The translations under genes were made by a program, and so were the position numbers. Of a DNA stretch of 63,209 bases, positions 35,023 to 42,770 are shown one piece after another. Numbering within the stretch: the stretch's first letter is position 1; each line of letters begins with the position of its first letter. Origin of the DNA: Ruminococcaceae bacterium UBA7101 (GTDB taxonomy: Bacteria > Bacillota > Clostridia > Oscillospirales > Acutalibacteraceae); assembly GCA_002493325.1 (NCBI GenBank), contig DKYL01000091.1, forward strand, positions 53,029 through 116,237, read 5' to 3'. Below the pieces are notes generated by a model. The model ran no database searches. It was not told where the DNA came from and saw only the letters and a program-made list of their open reading frames with translations.

Positions 35023-35868
35023 TTAAATGATTTTACTTGCGTGTCTTGTAACGTGACAGCCGACGTTAACGGCAACAGGAAGACCTGCAATATGTGTGGG
35101 ATACGTTTCAATATTAACACACAGTGCTGTTGTCTTTCCGCCAAAGCCCTGAGGACCAATATCAAGAGCATTGATTTTTTCAAGAAGTTCCTGCTCCATA
35201 TCAGCATAAAAGCTGTCACTGTTTCGCTCAGACACATTTCTGCACAGTGCTTTTTTCGCAAGGACTGCACTGTATTCAAAATCACCGCCGATGCCCACAC
35301 CGATAACTACAGGAGGGCAGGGATTTGAGCCGGCTGTTTTAACACTGTCAACGATAAAGTCAAGAATATCCTCTCTTTTTGCAGAGGGGGTGAACATCTT
35401 GAGCCTGCTCATATTTTCACTGCCAAAGCCCTTTGGTGCTGCAGTGATTTCAATTTTATCACCCTCTACAATTCTTGTGTGAATAATTGCAGGGGTATTA
35501 TCATTGGTGTTCACTCTGTTTTTAAAAGGGTCTGCAACCACGGATTTTCTAAGGAGTCCGTCAACATAGCCCTGACTTACACCCTCATTCACGGCATCCT
35601 CAAAAGAGCCGTTTGTGATGTGTACATCTTGTCCCACATTTGCAAAGATAACAGCCATACCTGTATCCTGACAGATAGGTATATCAAGCTCCTTAGCAGC
35701 ATTAATATTTTCTTCCAGATCACCGAGTATGGATTTGGCAATCTGATTATTCTCGTTTTTCCTGCAGCAGCCGATACAGTCAACCAAATCATCAGGCAGA
35801 ATTTTGTTCGCCTTAATAACAAGTTCCTTAACAGCGGCTGTGATTTCACTTGCATTAATCTCTCTCAT
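35023..35868 (-). CDS. class I fumarate hydratase, alpha subunit
   Basis: A 281-residue subunit of the two-subunit, 4Fe-4S class I fumarase (or the closely related tartrate dehydratase). The three cluster cysteines are in ICQDTGMAV, GSNPCPPVV and GCHVTRHASK, and GGKTTALCVNIE is also conserved. It hydrates fumarate to malate only together with a beta subunit of about 180 residues, which is normally the adjacent gene. That gene is not here: the next gene is an rRNA methyltransferase and I see no beta subunit in the window. AGAGGTG precedes the ATG, and a terminator hairpin lies just upstream of it. Confidence 0.9.
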   Translation of the reverse strand: MREINASEITAAVKELVIKANKILPDDLVDCIGCCRKNENNQIAKSILGDLEENINAAKELDIPICQDTGMAVIFANVGQDVHITNGSFEDAVNEGVSQGYVDGLLRKSVVADPFKNRVNTNDNTPAIIHTRIVEGDKIEITAAPKGFGSENMSRLKMFTPSAKREDILDFIVDSVKTAGSNPCPPVVIGVGIGGDFEYSAVLAKKALCRNVSERNSDSFYADMEQELLEKINALDIGPQGFGGKTTALCVNIETYPTHIAGLPVAVNVGCHVTRHASKII

Positions 35869-35885
35869 TTATACACCTCTTATAG

Positions 35886-35917
35886 AAAAAAGACCAAGTT
35901 AAAAGTACTTGGTCTTT
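35886..35917 (-). terminator. terminator after divIC, directly before the fumarase Shine-Dalgarno
   Basis: On the minus strand AAAGACCAAGT pairs with ACTTGGTCTTT around a 7-base loop and a T run follows. It is 6 bases past the divIC stop and about 5 bases before the fumarase AGAGGTG, leaving no room for a separate promoter between them. Confidence 0.85.
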
Positions 35918-35922
35918 ATTTT

Positions 35923-36255
35923 TTATTCACCGGCAGAAATATCGTAAAACACGATTTCGTTCGATTTTACATAACCCTTTTCACGGGCCTTTTGCTCTAT
36001 GTAATCGTCTTTATTCTCATTATCAAGCACTGCCTGAAGCTCTTCGTTTGTTTTAACCTGATCATCAACCTTAACGGCAATTTCATCTCTCTGTCTTTCA
36101 AGTCGGCTGATGTCGGCATTCTGATTAACCATTGTTACACCGAAAAAGAGAAAAGCAATTACCAGACACAAAGAAACGATAAGCATAGGAATATTCTTTT
36201 TGTTTGAAAGAAACACCTTAAAGGATTTACTCTTCTTTCCTGCTTCCTTTACCAT
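35923..36255 (-). CDS. divIC: septum formation initiator protein DivIC/FtsB-like
   Basis: A 110-residue bitopic protein: a basic N terminus, one membrane helix (IPMLIVSLCLVIAFLFFGV), a coiled coil of about 40 residues (ADISRLERQRDEIAVKV onward), and the C-terminal segment ending KGYVKSNEIVFYD typical of DivIC. It partners FtsL and DivIB to control septal wall synthesis. I use the ATG at 36255 with GGGTGG upstream; an in-frame GTG three codons earlier lies in that Shine-Dalgarno. It overlaps yabQ by 29 bases, in the same order as B. subtilis yabP-yabQ-divIC. Confidence 0.9.
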   Translation of the reverse strand: MVKEAGKKSKSFKVFLSNKKNIPMLIVSLCLVIAFLFFGVTMVNQNADISRLERQRDEIAVKVDDQVKTNEELQAVLDNENKDDYIEQKAREKGYVKSNEIVFYDISAGE

Positions 36256-36646
36256 TTTTACCACCCTTAAACTTCTTTTTCATCAAAGTCTCTATATTCG
36301 CTTTTATATTATATAATATATTATATAGCTTTTGCAACACTTTTTTGAAACTTTTCGCCCATTTTTTCAGCTTTTTGGCAATTGCAATATGAAGCGGCTT
36401 TGTTACATAGCCAAGGGTGAAAAGCACAAGCAGAAAACCAAGCAGAATAAAAAGCAGATAAATCATTCTTATACTGCCGTTGTTGAAAATCAGAAGATAG
36501 CAGAACACTGTGAAAGCACTGACTATCCAGAAAAGAAAATCAAAGAAAAACTTATCATTAAAAATCAGCCTTGGCAGTCTTAGAAAATCAAAAAGCAAGC
36601 CCAGTGCTCCGCCTGTAAGCACAGCATAAAAAATATTCTCAGCCAC
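36227..36646 (-). CDS. yabQ: spore cortex protein YabQ
   Basis: A 139-residue membrane protein with three to four helices, then a Lys-rich cytoplasmic tail (KKLKKWAKSFKKVLQKL onward). The opening ALTGGALGLLFDFLRLPR-like stretch, seen as VLTGGALGLLFDFLRLPR, is typical of YabQ, which localises to the forespore membrane and is needed for cortex formation in B. subtilis. It overlaps yabP and divIC. Its presence suggests a sporulating ancestry, not that this strain sporulates. Confidence 0.85.
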   Translation of the reverse strand: MAENIFYAVLTGGALGLLFDFLRLPRLIFNDKFFFDFLFWIVSAFTVFCYLLIFNNGSIRMIYLLFILLGFLLVLFTLGYVTKPLHIAIAKKLKKWAKSFKKVLQKLYNILYNIKANIETLMKKKFKGGKNGKGSRKEE

Positions 36647-36905
36647 CGAAAAGCCTTTTTATGATTGAATTGCCTGAAACCTTTTCACTGTAACTGAGTG
36701 AATTGATTTTTCCGCTTACAATCAGATTGCCCGTGTCAATGCTCAGCTCCTCAATATGCAGAAGCTCACCCTTTATTGTCAATTCATCACTCTCGCAGAT
36801 AACCAATATTTCCTGCTCATTGAATTCGTCAACATCGGTAACTCCTGTTATGCTGAGATTTTCTCTGTTATCAAGATGAATTGAATGCTGTGCTGTTAAA
36901 TCCAT
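36639..36905 (-). CDS. yabP: sporulation protein YabP
   Basis: An 88-residue protein of the YabP/YqfC family: HSIHLDNRENLSITGVTDVDEF at the start and beta-rich repeats such as LTIKGELLHIEELSIDTGNLIVSGKI broken here to LTIKGELLHIEELSI. In B. subtilis YabP is required for spore cortex formation with YabQ. It overlaps yabQ by 8 bases and lies 44 bases after rqcP. Confidence 0.9.
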   Translation of the reverse strand: MDLTAQHSIHLDNRENLSITGVTDVDEFNEQEILVICESDELTIKGELLHIEELSIDTGNLIVSGKINSLSYSEKVSGNSIIKRLFGG

Positions 36906-36949
36906 AAAAAAATCACCTGCTATAAAATATGCAGATGATTTCTCATTTA

Positions 36950-37189
36950 TTATAACTGCTCATACATTTTCATTGCATCTTCCTTTAATGCATGCTCATT
37001 TACTGCCAGCACCCGATAGCTTCTCACATTTGCACCGAGAGAAATTTTTATAACATCCCCCACCTTAACATCATATGATGCCCTTGCAATTTTATCGTTA
37101 ACCTCAACCTTACCGGCATCACAGGCTTCGTTTGCAACCGTTCTGCGTTTGATAATGCGTGAAACCTTTAAATATTTGTCCAATCTCAT
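36950..37189 (-). CDS. rqcP: S4-domain ribosome quality-control protein RqcP (YabO)
   Basis: A 79-residue S4 RNA-binding protein: MRLDKYLKVSRIIKRRTVAN followed by a turn with GKVEVNDKIARASYDVKVGD. RqcP binds the stalled 50S subunit with RqcH and promotes addition of C-terminal alanine tails. The ATG at 37189 has GAGGTG nine bases upstream; an in-frame GTG inside that Shine-Dalgarno is less likely. A terminator for hup ends only three bases before the Shine-Dalgarno, so expression probably depends on partial readthrough. Confidence 0.88.
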   Translation of the reverse strand: MRLDKYLKVSRIIKRRTVANEACDAGKVEVNDKIARASYDVKVGDVIKISLGANVRSYRVLAVNEHALKEDAMKMYEQL

Positions 37190-37206
37190 ATATAACTGCA
37201 CCTCAC

Positions 37207-37242
37207 AAAAAATTAAGGCACCACATTTTTGTGATGCCTTAA
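37207..37242 (-). terminator. terminator after hup, abutting the rqcP Shine-Dalgarno
   Basis: On the minus strand TTAAGGCATCAC pairs with GTGGTGCCTTAA (one T-G pair) around a 6-base loop, followed by six T (37212-37207). It lies 8 bases past the hup stop and 3 bases before the GAGGTG of rqcP. Confidence 0.88.
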
Positions 37243-37249
37243 AGGGAAA

Positions 37250-37522
37250 TTATTTAACTGCATCCTTAAGAGCTGCACCAGCCTTGAAGGTAGGAACCTT
37301 AGCAGCAGGAATTTCGATTGTTTCCTTAGTGCGTGGGTTTAAACCTGTACGAGCTGCACGCTCTTTGATTGAGAATGTACCGAAACCAACGAGAGCAACC
37401 TTGTCACCGTCAGCAAGAGCATCCTTTACTGAATCGAAAACTGCAGCTACTGCAGCCTCTGCATCCTTCTTTGAAAGTTCTGCCTTTGCAGCTACTGCTG
37501 CAACGAGTTCTGTTTTATTCAT
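37250..37522 (-). CDS. hup: histone-like DNA-binding protein HU
   Basis: A 90-residue HU/IHF-family nucleoid protein: helical N-terminal dimerisation half rich in Ala and Lys (KKDAEAAVAAVFDSVKDAL), then GFGTFSIKERAARTGLNPRT, the DNA-binding arm with the intercalating Pro, and FKAGAALKDAVK at the C terminus. Its Shine-Dalgarno GGAGG is embedded in the last codons of mazG. It is inserted between mazG and rqcP in the otherwise B. subtilis-like gene order, an arrangement also known from other Clostridia. A strong terminator follows. Confidence 0.96.
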   Translation of the reverse strand: MNKTELVAAVAAKAELSKKDAEAAVAAVFDSVKDALADGDKVALVGFGTFSIKERAARTGLNPRTKETIEIPAAKVPTFKAGAALKDAVK

Positions 37523-38350
37523 TTAAATTTCCTCCGTTTTGGCTTTTTCAGCCATAATTTCTTTTGATCTATCCCAAAGCAAATCAAGCTCTTCAATTGA
37601 TGAGTTTTTCATCAAAATGCCTTTTTCTTCCGCAAGCTGTTCAACAAGCTTAAAGCGGCTTATAAATTTATCTGTTGCGGCAGTCAGACATTCCTCACTG
37701 TCAACATCAATAAATCTTGAAACATTTACACAGGAAAACAGCAAATCACCGAATTCCTCAGCAATATGAGCCTTATCACCTTGAACAATAGCTGATTGTA
37801 ACTCGTTAATCTCCTCCGAAATTTTGCCGAAAGCACCATCTGAATCCCGCCAGTCAAAGCCAACCTTTGCTGCCCTTGACTGAACCTTCTGTGCTCGCAT
37901 TAAAGCCGGCAGTTCTCTGGGAATGCTGTCCATCGTTTCACTCTGTCTTTTAACGCCCTTGGTTTTTGCCTTGGCATTATCCCAACTCAGCAGAGCCTCT
38001 GCCTCATTATCTGCTTTAACCTCACCGAAAACATGAGGATGACGAACAACAAGCTTCTGACACAAATCATTACAGACATCATCAAAATCAAAGTTATTCT
38101 GTTCCCTCTCCATTTCGGTATGAAGAACTATCTGCAGCAGAACATCCCCCAGCTCCTCACGAAGTCCTTCGGTGCTGTTTTGATTAATAGCCTCGATTAC
38201 CTCATAGGTTTCCTCTATAAAATTCTTTTTTATTGAGGTATGGGTCTGTGCCCTGTCCCATGGACATCCGTCCGGAGATCTTAGAGCAGTAATAATAGTT
38301 AAAAGATCATTGACATCATATTTTTCTTTAAATTCAAAATCCACAGCCAT
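37523..38350 (-). CDS. mazG: nucleoside triphosphate pyrophosphohydrolase MazG
   Basis: A 275-residue protein with two tandem MazG domains. The N-terminal one opens LRSPDGCPWDRAQTHTSIKKNFIEE broken here to LRSPDGCPWDRAQTH, and continues with EELGDVLLQI; the second has EEFGDLLFSCVNVSR, both carrying the ExxE...D metal-binding pattern. It hydrolyses NTPs or dNTPs to monophosphate and pyrophosphate. It lacks the N-terminal methylase domain of B. subtilis YabN. Promoter at 38388-38416; hup begins immediately after its stop. Confidence 0.93.
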   Translation of the reverse strand: MAVDFEFKEKYDVNDLLTIITALRSPDGCPWDRAQTHTSIKKNFIEETYEVIEAINQNSTEGLREELGDVLLQIVLHTEMEREQNNFDFDDVCNDLCQKLVVRHPHVFGEVKADNEAEALLSWDNAKAKTKGVKRQSETMDSIPRELPALMRAQKVQSRAAKVGFDWRDSDGAFGKISEEINELQSAIVQGDKAHIAEEFGDLLFSCVNVSRFIDVDSEECLTAATDKFISRFKLVEQLAEEKGILMKNSSIEELDLLWDRSKEIMAEKAKTEEI

Positions 38351-38387
38351 TAATACTTACTCACTTTCGATTAACTTGTCTATGGCA

Positions 38388-38416
38388 ATCATACTATAAA
38401 CAGCAGGAAATTTCAA
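38388..38416 (-). promoter_or_regulatory. promoter of the mazG-hup unit
   Basis: TTGAAA (38416-38411) and TATGAT (38393-38388), each 5/6 matches, are 17 bases apart on the minus strand, with a leader of about 30 bases to the mazG ATG. Confidence 0.65.
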
Positions 38417-38458
38417 GTATTTAAAGAAAAATTTACACTTATGCAATGATTTTCTTCA

Positions 38459-40093
38459 CTAATCTCTGCTTTTTAATCTTATTGTGCAGGTAATCACAAG
38501 CAAAAACAGATACATAAGCATACAAAAAGCCATCATCATAATCAGCTTGGGTAAATTCATTGAAACGCTGAGCTTTGCATAGCTTATGGCAACATATGTA
38601 ATTATTCCGCATATGACAGGCTTTATGAATATACCAAGGCAGGAGAACCGTGCATTCGTCTTTTTGCGTATTGTTATCAGATTCATAACCACTACAACCA
38701 GAAAGCCCGCTGCGTTTGATATTGCGGCAGCAAGAACATTGTATTTTGAATCAGGAATGAATGCGAAATTAATTGCAAGCCGAAGTACACAGGAAATAAT
38801 AAAGGCAGGTATTGTGGATTTAGCAAAACCCAGTGCCTGCGTTGTGTAAACCGTTACGGTTGCAAGTGCACAGGGTAAAATAAATATACCCATAATTTTC
38901 AGCAGAAAGCTGCCGTTATCAACAATATCGGAATTTGAATTACTGTAAAAAACACTGAGAATTTCTTTACTGAAAACTGATAATATCAATCCGCCTGCCA
39001 CCGACAGAACAACGGCATATTTGAATATACTTGTAAGCAGAGATGAAAATTTTCCGTTACTGTTTTCATAAGCTGTACTGACAGCAGGCACAGCCGTAAC
39101 GCCAAGCACCATAACAATAGCAGGCACTAAATTTTTGAAATCAAGAACTGTGGCGAATATTCCGAAAACATATGTGTAAACATCATTGCCGTTATAATTA
39201 TATATAACGGCAAGCTTGTCGGCATCACAAAGTGACAGACAATACTGAATGCTTGATGTATCAACAAAATTTGAAATGCTTGAAATAACAGTTGCACCAA
39301 TCAGTGCGGTACTGAAGGTAAGCAATTCATTATACGCCAGCTTAATATCCTTTCTGTCCACAGGTGAAACAGGGTATTTTGACCGGGTATATATCATCAC
39401 AAACAGATATGCCGCAATGCTTCCAAGGGTAACACCAAGCATTGCTGCCGCCGAGGTTAAGGGATAAATGCCAGAAAGAGCCTCCTGCTCTCCCGATACA
39501 GTCATACCTAATACCGAACCCTTAAGTATATACTGCTCATAGAGCCAGCTCATGGAATACCGTGCAAAAAGCAGACCGAAAACCAGCTTGAACAATGCCT
39601 CCAGAAGCTGACTGACGGCAGTGGGCTTCATATCAAGATAGCCCTCTGCAAAGCCTCGGTGTGCTGCACCAAGACAGCAGAAAAACACCGATGGTGCCAG
39701 TGCCAGAATTGTATAAATGCTCTTAGGCGCAGAGGATATAAGCTCAGCATAAGGCTTTGCAAAAACAAGCATCACAGACAGACCTATAAGACCGACAATC
39801 AGGAATAACCGTTTTGATGCAAAACGCAATGCTTTGATTTTTTCATAATCACCCTTTGCCTCATAGCTGCTCACAAGCTTTGTCAGTGCAAGAGGAAAAG
39901 CACCCATTGTAAGCGCGTGAATGGGCATACATAAATTATAAGCAATTGAAAAATAACCCCTGCCCTCGGCACCGATAAAGCCTGTGAGGGGGATTTTATA
40001 AAACGCACTTATCAGCTTAACAACAACTGTTGATAAAAGAAGAATAAAGGCAGATGACAAATACCTTTGCTTTAAAGATTTTTTAACCGACAC
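38459..40093 (-). CDS. SpoVB/MurJ-like lipid flippase (YabM position)
   Basis: A 544-residue membrane protein with about fourteen helices, of the polysaccharide biosynthesis (MOP) exporter family that includes SpoVB and MurJ, which flip lipid-linked wall precursors. The N-terminal KLISAFYKIPLTGFIGAEG and MPIHALTMGAFPLALTKLVS segments fit SpoVB-type proteins. Translation probably starts at GTG 40093, after GGTGA. Its place directly before mazG matches B. subtilis yabM. Whether it flips lipid II or another polymer precursor cannot be read. Confidence 0.87.
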   Translation of the reverse strand: MSVKKSLKQRYLSSAFILLLSTVVVKLISAFYKIPLTGFIGAEGRGYFSIAYNLCMPIHALTMGAFPLALTKLVSSYEAKGDYEKIKALRFASKRLFLIVGLIGLSVMLVFAKPYAELISSAPKSIYTILALAPSVFFCCLGAAHRGFAEGYLDMKPTAVSQLLEALFKLVFGLLFARYSMSWLYEQYILKGSVLGMTVSGEQEALSGIYPLTSAAAMLGVTLGSIAAYLFVMIYTRSKYPVSPVDRKDIKLAYNELLTFSTALIGATVISSISNFVDTSSIQYCLSLCDADKLAVIYNYNGNDVYTYVFGIFATVLDFKNLVPAIVMVLGVTAVPAVSTAYENSNGKFSSLLTSIFKYAVVLSVAGGLILSVFSKEILSVFYSNSNSDIVDNGSFLLKIMGIFILPCALATVTVYTTQALGFAKSTIPAFIISCVLRLAINFAFIPDSKYNVLAAAISNAAGFLVVVVMNLITIRKKTNARFSCLGIFIKPVICGIITYVAISYAKLSVSMNLPKLIMMMAFCMLMYLFLLVITCTIRLKSRD

Positions 40094-40147
40094 ATAATCA
40101 CCAAATATGTTTTATTTTTTACAAAGCTTTTACATATCCTGTTAAAA

Positions 40148-40178
40148 TAATAAAGGCAGTGATAGAAACACTGCCTTT
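40148..40178 (-). terminator. terminator after the acidic coiled-coil gene
   Basis: A 10-bp perfect stem (AAAGGCAGTG with CACTGCCTTT) and 7-base loop are followed on the minus strand by TTTATTATTTT, an interrupted U tract. It lies 28 bases past the stop at 40206. Confidence 0.75.
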
Positions 40179-40205
40179 AAACTTCTTTATTATACTATTC
40201 CTGTA

Positions 40206-40649
40206 TTATTCAGAATCGTCCTCAAAAACCTCTGCCTCAACCTCTGCTTCTTCAGCAGGCTCGGCATCAGCATCCTTCTGGAATGCTTCACGGGTTTTCT
40301 GTGCCATATCAGCCATAGAAGTACTGATTTTCACTTTAAGTGCCTCGACCTCCTCATTTAACAGGTCAAGCTTATCCTTGGTTGCAGAAATCTCCGCAGC
40401 AATACCCGCAATCTGAGAATCGTCGACCTCTTCACCGATATAGCTGTTATACTGCAGCTGTCCGAATTTTTCATAAAGCCTTGCAAGCTTTGCCTTTGCA
40501 TCAAGAGCCTCAATCTTTTTCTTGCTCAGCTCAATACCCTCGGCACTTCTTTTGCCAAGGCTTTCTGCAACACCCCTTGTTTTATTGAGCATTTCCTCAA
40601 ACTTAGGGTTATTGATATTAATTTCTGTATCTCCGAATTTAAAAGCCAT
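40206..40649 (-). CDS. acidic coiled-coil protein of unknown function
   Basis: A 147-residue soluble protein with no family I recognise. A short N-terminal part (KFGDTEININNPKFEEML) is followed by long helices with heptad-like spacing (EGIELSKKKIEALDAKAKLARLYEKF broken at ALDAKAKLARLY) and a second coiled coil at about 88-115, then a very acidic tail rich in Asp, Glu and Ala. The ATG has AGAGGTG upstream. It is monocistronic, with a near-consensus promoter and a terminator, between the hemZ end of the his operon and the spoVB-like gene. The form suggests a structural or adaptor protein. Confidence 0.75.
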   Translation of the reverse strand: MAFKFGDTEININNPKFEEMLNKTRGVAESLGKRSAEGIELSKKKIEALDAKAKLARLYEKFGQLQYNSYIGEEVDDSQIAGIAAEISATKDKLDLLNEEVEALKVKISTSMADMAQKTREAFQKDADAEPAEEAEVEAEVFEDDSE

Positions 40650-40667
40650 ATAAACACCTCTTTTATC

Positions 40668-40696
40668 ATTATATTACAAAAAGTATTGTTTTGCAA
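40668..40696 (-). promoter_or_regulatory. promoter of the coiled-coil gene
   Basis: TTGCAA (40696-40691) and TATAAT (40673-40668) are 17 bases apart on the minus strand, about 19 bases before the ATG. The -35 lies inside the hairpin that ends the hemZ transcript. Confidence 0.7.
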
Positions 40697-40699
40697 TAC
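40678..40699 (-). terminator. short terminator-like hairpin after hemZ
   Basis: On the minus strand GTATTG and CAATAC form a 6-bp stem with a 5-base loop followed by TTTTT. It is weak but is the only terminator-like element at the end of the 13-gene his-hemZ unit. Confidence 0.5.
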
Positions 40700-40717
40700 A
40701 ATCAGGTATATTAATTT

Positions 40718-42145
40718 TTATTCACCATAAAAGGTATATATGCCCATTTTCCTTTTGACAATTTCATCAAAGCTGTCAATATATTCATATGGGTATTTAT
40801 AATTATAAATACGTTCAATGTGACCGTTTTCCTGATTTTTCAGTCTTGTTACACCGCCTGCTCCTGCTGAAAAAACAGAATGCGTTTCATCCATCATATA
40901 GACGTTATAAAGGCAGTCACAATTCGGCTTGCACCAGCCCACATTCTCAAGATTACCCAGTGATTTTGACTGTCTGTACATATAGTAGGGATAATATCCG
41001 CTGTCAGACAACACTGCATTGGAATACCGGACCATATCTGCAGTTGTCAGCCTGTCAGTCAAATCAAAGGTCATATCACGGGTCACCATATAGGCTGCTG
41101 ATTTTAATGCAAGCGTATGTACGGTAATGGACTCAGCACCAAGTGCAATTCCCTTATCAATACTTGATTTGAAGGAGTCAAGGCTGTCTTTCGGCAAGCC
41201 TGCAATAAAGTCCATATTAATATTATCAAAGCCCAGACTTCGTGCCAGATTATAAGCGTCAATTGTCTGCTGCGATGTATGACGTCTGCCTATTGCTTCA
41301 AGCACCTCATCATTAAAGCTCTGCGGATTTATGCTGATTCTTGTAACACCTGCCGCTTTAAGTGCAAGCAACTTATCCTCTGTTACAGTATCAGGTCTGC
41401 CTGCCTCAACCGTATATTCACGCAGCGTTGACATATCAAAATGCTTTTCAATTGTACTGAATATTTTTGTCAGCAGATTAGCCGAAAGTGTTGTGGGAGT
41501 ACCTCCGCCGAAATACACGGTTTCAAGCCTTAAAGCGAGTCTTTTTGCAATTTCACCGATTTGTTCAAGCTCAGTGCAAAGCAAATCAACATAAGGTGTC
41601 ATAAGCTTCTGTGTCCTCTCAATGGAATGAGAAACAAAGGAGCAATAAGAGCACCGTGTGGGGCAGAACGGAATGGAAACATAAAGAGAAAAGGAATTTT
41701 TCCCGGAAAGTGCAATAACCTCATTTTCGTGCTTCATAACCTCAAGTGTCAATTCCGTTTTATCCTTTTTTGCAAGAAAGCTGTTCAGAAAATAATTCTT
41801 TGCCTCCTCCCTGCCCATTTCACCGCAGAGTCTGTGCATAAGCTTTGCAGGTCTTACACCGAAAAGGATACCCCATGGCGGTTCATAACCCATAAGCTCG
41901 CTCAAAACAGAATAAAGCAAAACGGACATAGCAACCGCCATATCCTCGCTTTCTGCCATTTTATGTGTTTTTTTCAGATGCTTGTCATAAACCTTTGCGT
42001 CAACAACAAGCACATCTTCGCTTTTTTCAGTAATGACAACAATATCCTCACTGCCCTCTGTCTTTATTTTTTCATAAGGGAAAAATAAAGTGCAGATATT
42101 CTTCATATCAAACTGAAGCTGATGGTTAATCACCTTTAATATCAT
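40718..42145 (-). CDS. hemZ: radical SAM coproporphyrinogen dehydrogenase-like protein HemZ
   Basis: A 475-residue radical SAM protein of the HemZ branch of the HemN family. An N-terminal domain of about 150 residues specific to HemZ precedes the barrel, whose FCPTRCSYC motif (C161, C165, C168) binds the 4Fe-4S cluster. FGGGTPTTLSA and the later INMDFIAGLPKDS are typical. Members oxidise coproporphyrinogen III anaerobically or act in related chemistry; the true substrate of clostridial HemZ is not certain. Four bases separate it from the MBL hydrolase gene; it is the last gene of the his-recJ-relA unit. Confidence 0.87.
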   Translation of the reverse strand: MILKVINHQLQFDMKNICTLFFPYEKIKTEGSEDIVVITEKSEDVLVVDAKVYDKHLKKTHKMAESEDMAVAMSVLLYSVLSELMGYEPPWGILFGVRPAKLMHRLCGEMGREEAKNYFLNSFLAKKDKTELTLEVMKHENEVIALSGKNSFSLYVSIPFCPTRCSYCSFVSHSIERTQKLMTPYVDLLCTELEQIGEIAKRLALRLETVYFGGGTPTTLSANLLTKIFSTIEKHFDMSTLREYTVEAGRPDTVTEDKLLALKAAGVTRISINPQSFNDEVLEAIGRRHTSQQTIDAYNLARSLGFDNINMDFIAGLPKDSLDSFKSSIDKGIALGAESITVHTLALKSAAYMVTRDMTFDLTDRLTTADMVRYSNAVLSDSGYYPYYMYRQSKSLGNLENVGWCKPNCDCLYNVYMMDETHSVFSAGAGGVTRLKNQENGHIERIYNYKYPYEYIDSFDEIVKRKMGIYTFYGE

Positions 42146-42149
42146 AAAA

Positions 42150-42770
42150 CTACCTGTTCATATATGGATTATTTTTTCTTTCAAAATCAAGAGTTGACTG
42201 CCTGTCATGACCCGGATAGACAATATACTCACCCTTTAAAGCCGCAAGTCTTTTAAGACTTTCAATTATTTCACTGCCTGAACCACCGGGAAAATCAGTT
42301 CTGCCGCAGCTGCAGTAAAACAACGTATCACCTGTAAAAAGCTTGTCATCACAGACATAGCAGACACCGCCCTTGGTGTGACCCGGTGTTGACATTACCT
42401 TTATTTCACTCTCACCAAGATGAATGGTGTCGCCGTCTGTTACCTCTGTATCTGCAGCCGTATTTATCTGATGCTCACCGCAGAAGGCTGCAAGACTGAG
42501 CTTGCCAGAGCCGAGCATAGGTGCATCCTCACGTGAAATAACAATCTCCGCCCCTGTAAGCTCCTTAATTCCTTTAACACCGCCGATATGGTCAAAATGA
42601 CCATGGGTTAAAAGAATGTATTTCAAATCAGTATCACCGATAAAATCACGCATTCTTTCACTGTCCTCAGTACAGTCAACCAACGCAGATTTTCCGCTTT
42701 TTTCATCGGTTATCAGGTAACAGTTATTATCAAGCCTGCCGAATACGGCACATTTAACCTTTAACATCAT
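42150..42770 (-). CDS. MBL-fold metallohydrolase (glyoxalase II-like)
   Basis: A 206-residue metallo-beta-lactamase-fold hydrolase with THGHFDHIGG (residues about 55-64) as the HxHxDH zinc motif, TPGHTKGGVCY, a FTGDTLF metal ligand and PGHDRQST at the C terminus. This set resembles the YcbL/glyoxalase II group that hydrolyses thioesters. The start overlaps the dtd stop by ATGA. The relA-dtd-MBL-hemZ order is common in Clostridia. Exact substrate unknown. Confidence 0.88.
   Translation of the reverse strand: MMLKVKCAVFGRLDNNCYLITDEKSGKSALVDCTEDSERMRDFIGDTDLKYILLTHGHFDHIGGVKGIKELTGAEIVISREDAPMLGSGKLSLAAFCGEHQINTAADTEVTDGDTIHLGESEIKVMSTPGHTKGGVCYVCDDKLFTGDTLFYCSCGRTDFPGGSGSEIIESLKRLAALKGEYIVYPGHDRQSTLDFERKNNPYMNR

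Noticed and set aside
35010..35300. Upstream extension of the THUMP methyltransferase into the fumarase gene
   Set aside because: The extension is antisense-like hydrophobic text overlapping fumarase alpha; AAGGA before the ATG at 35009 marks the real start.
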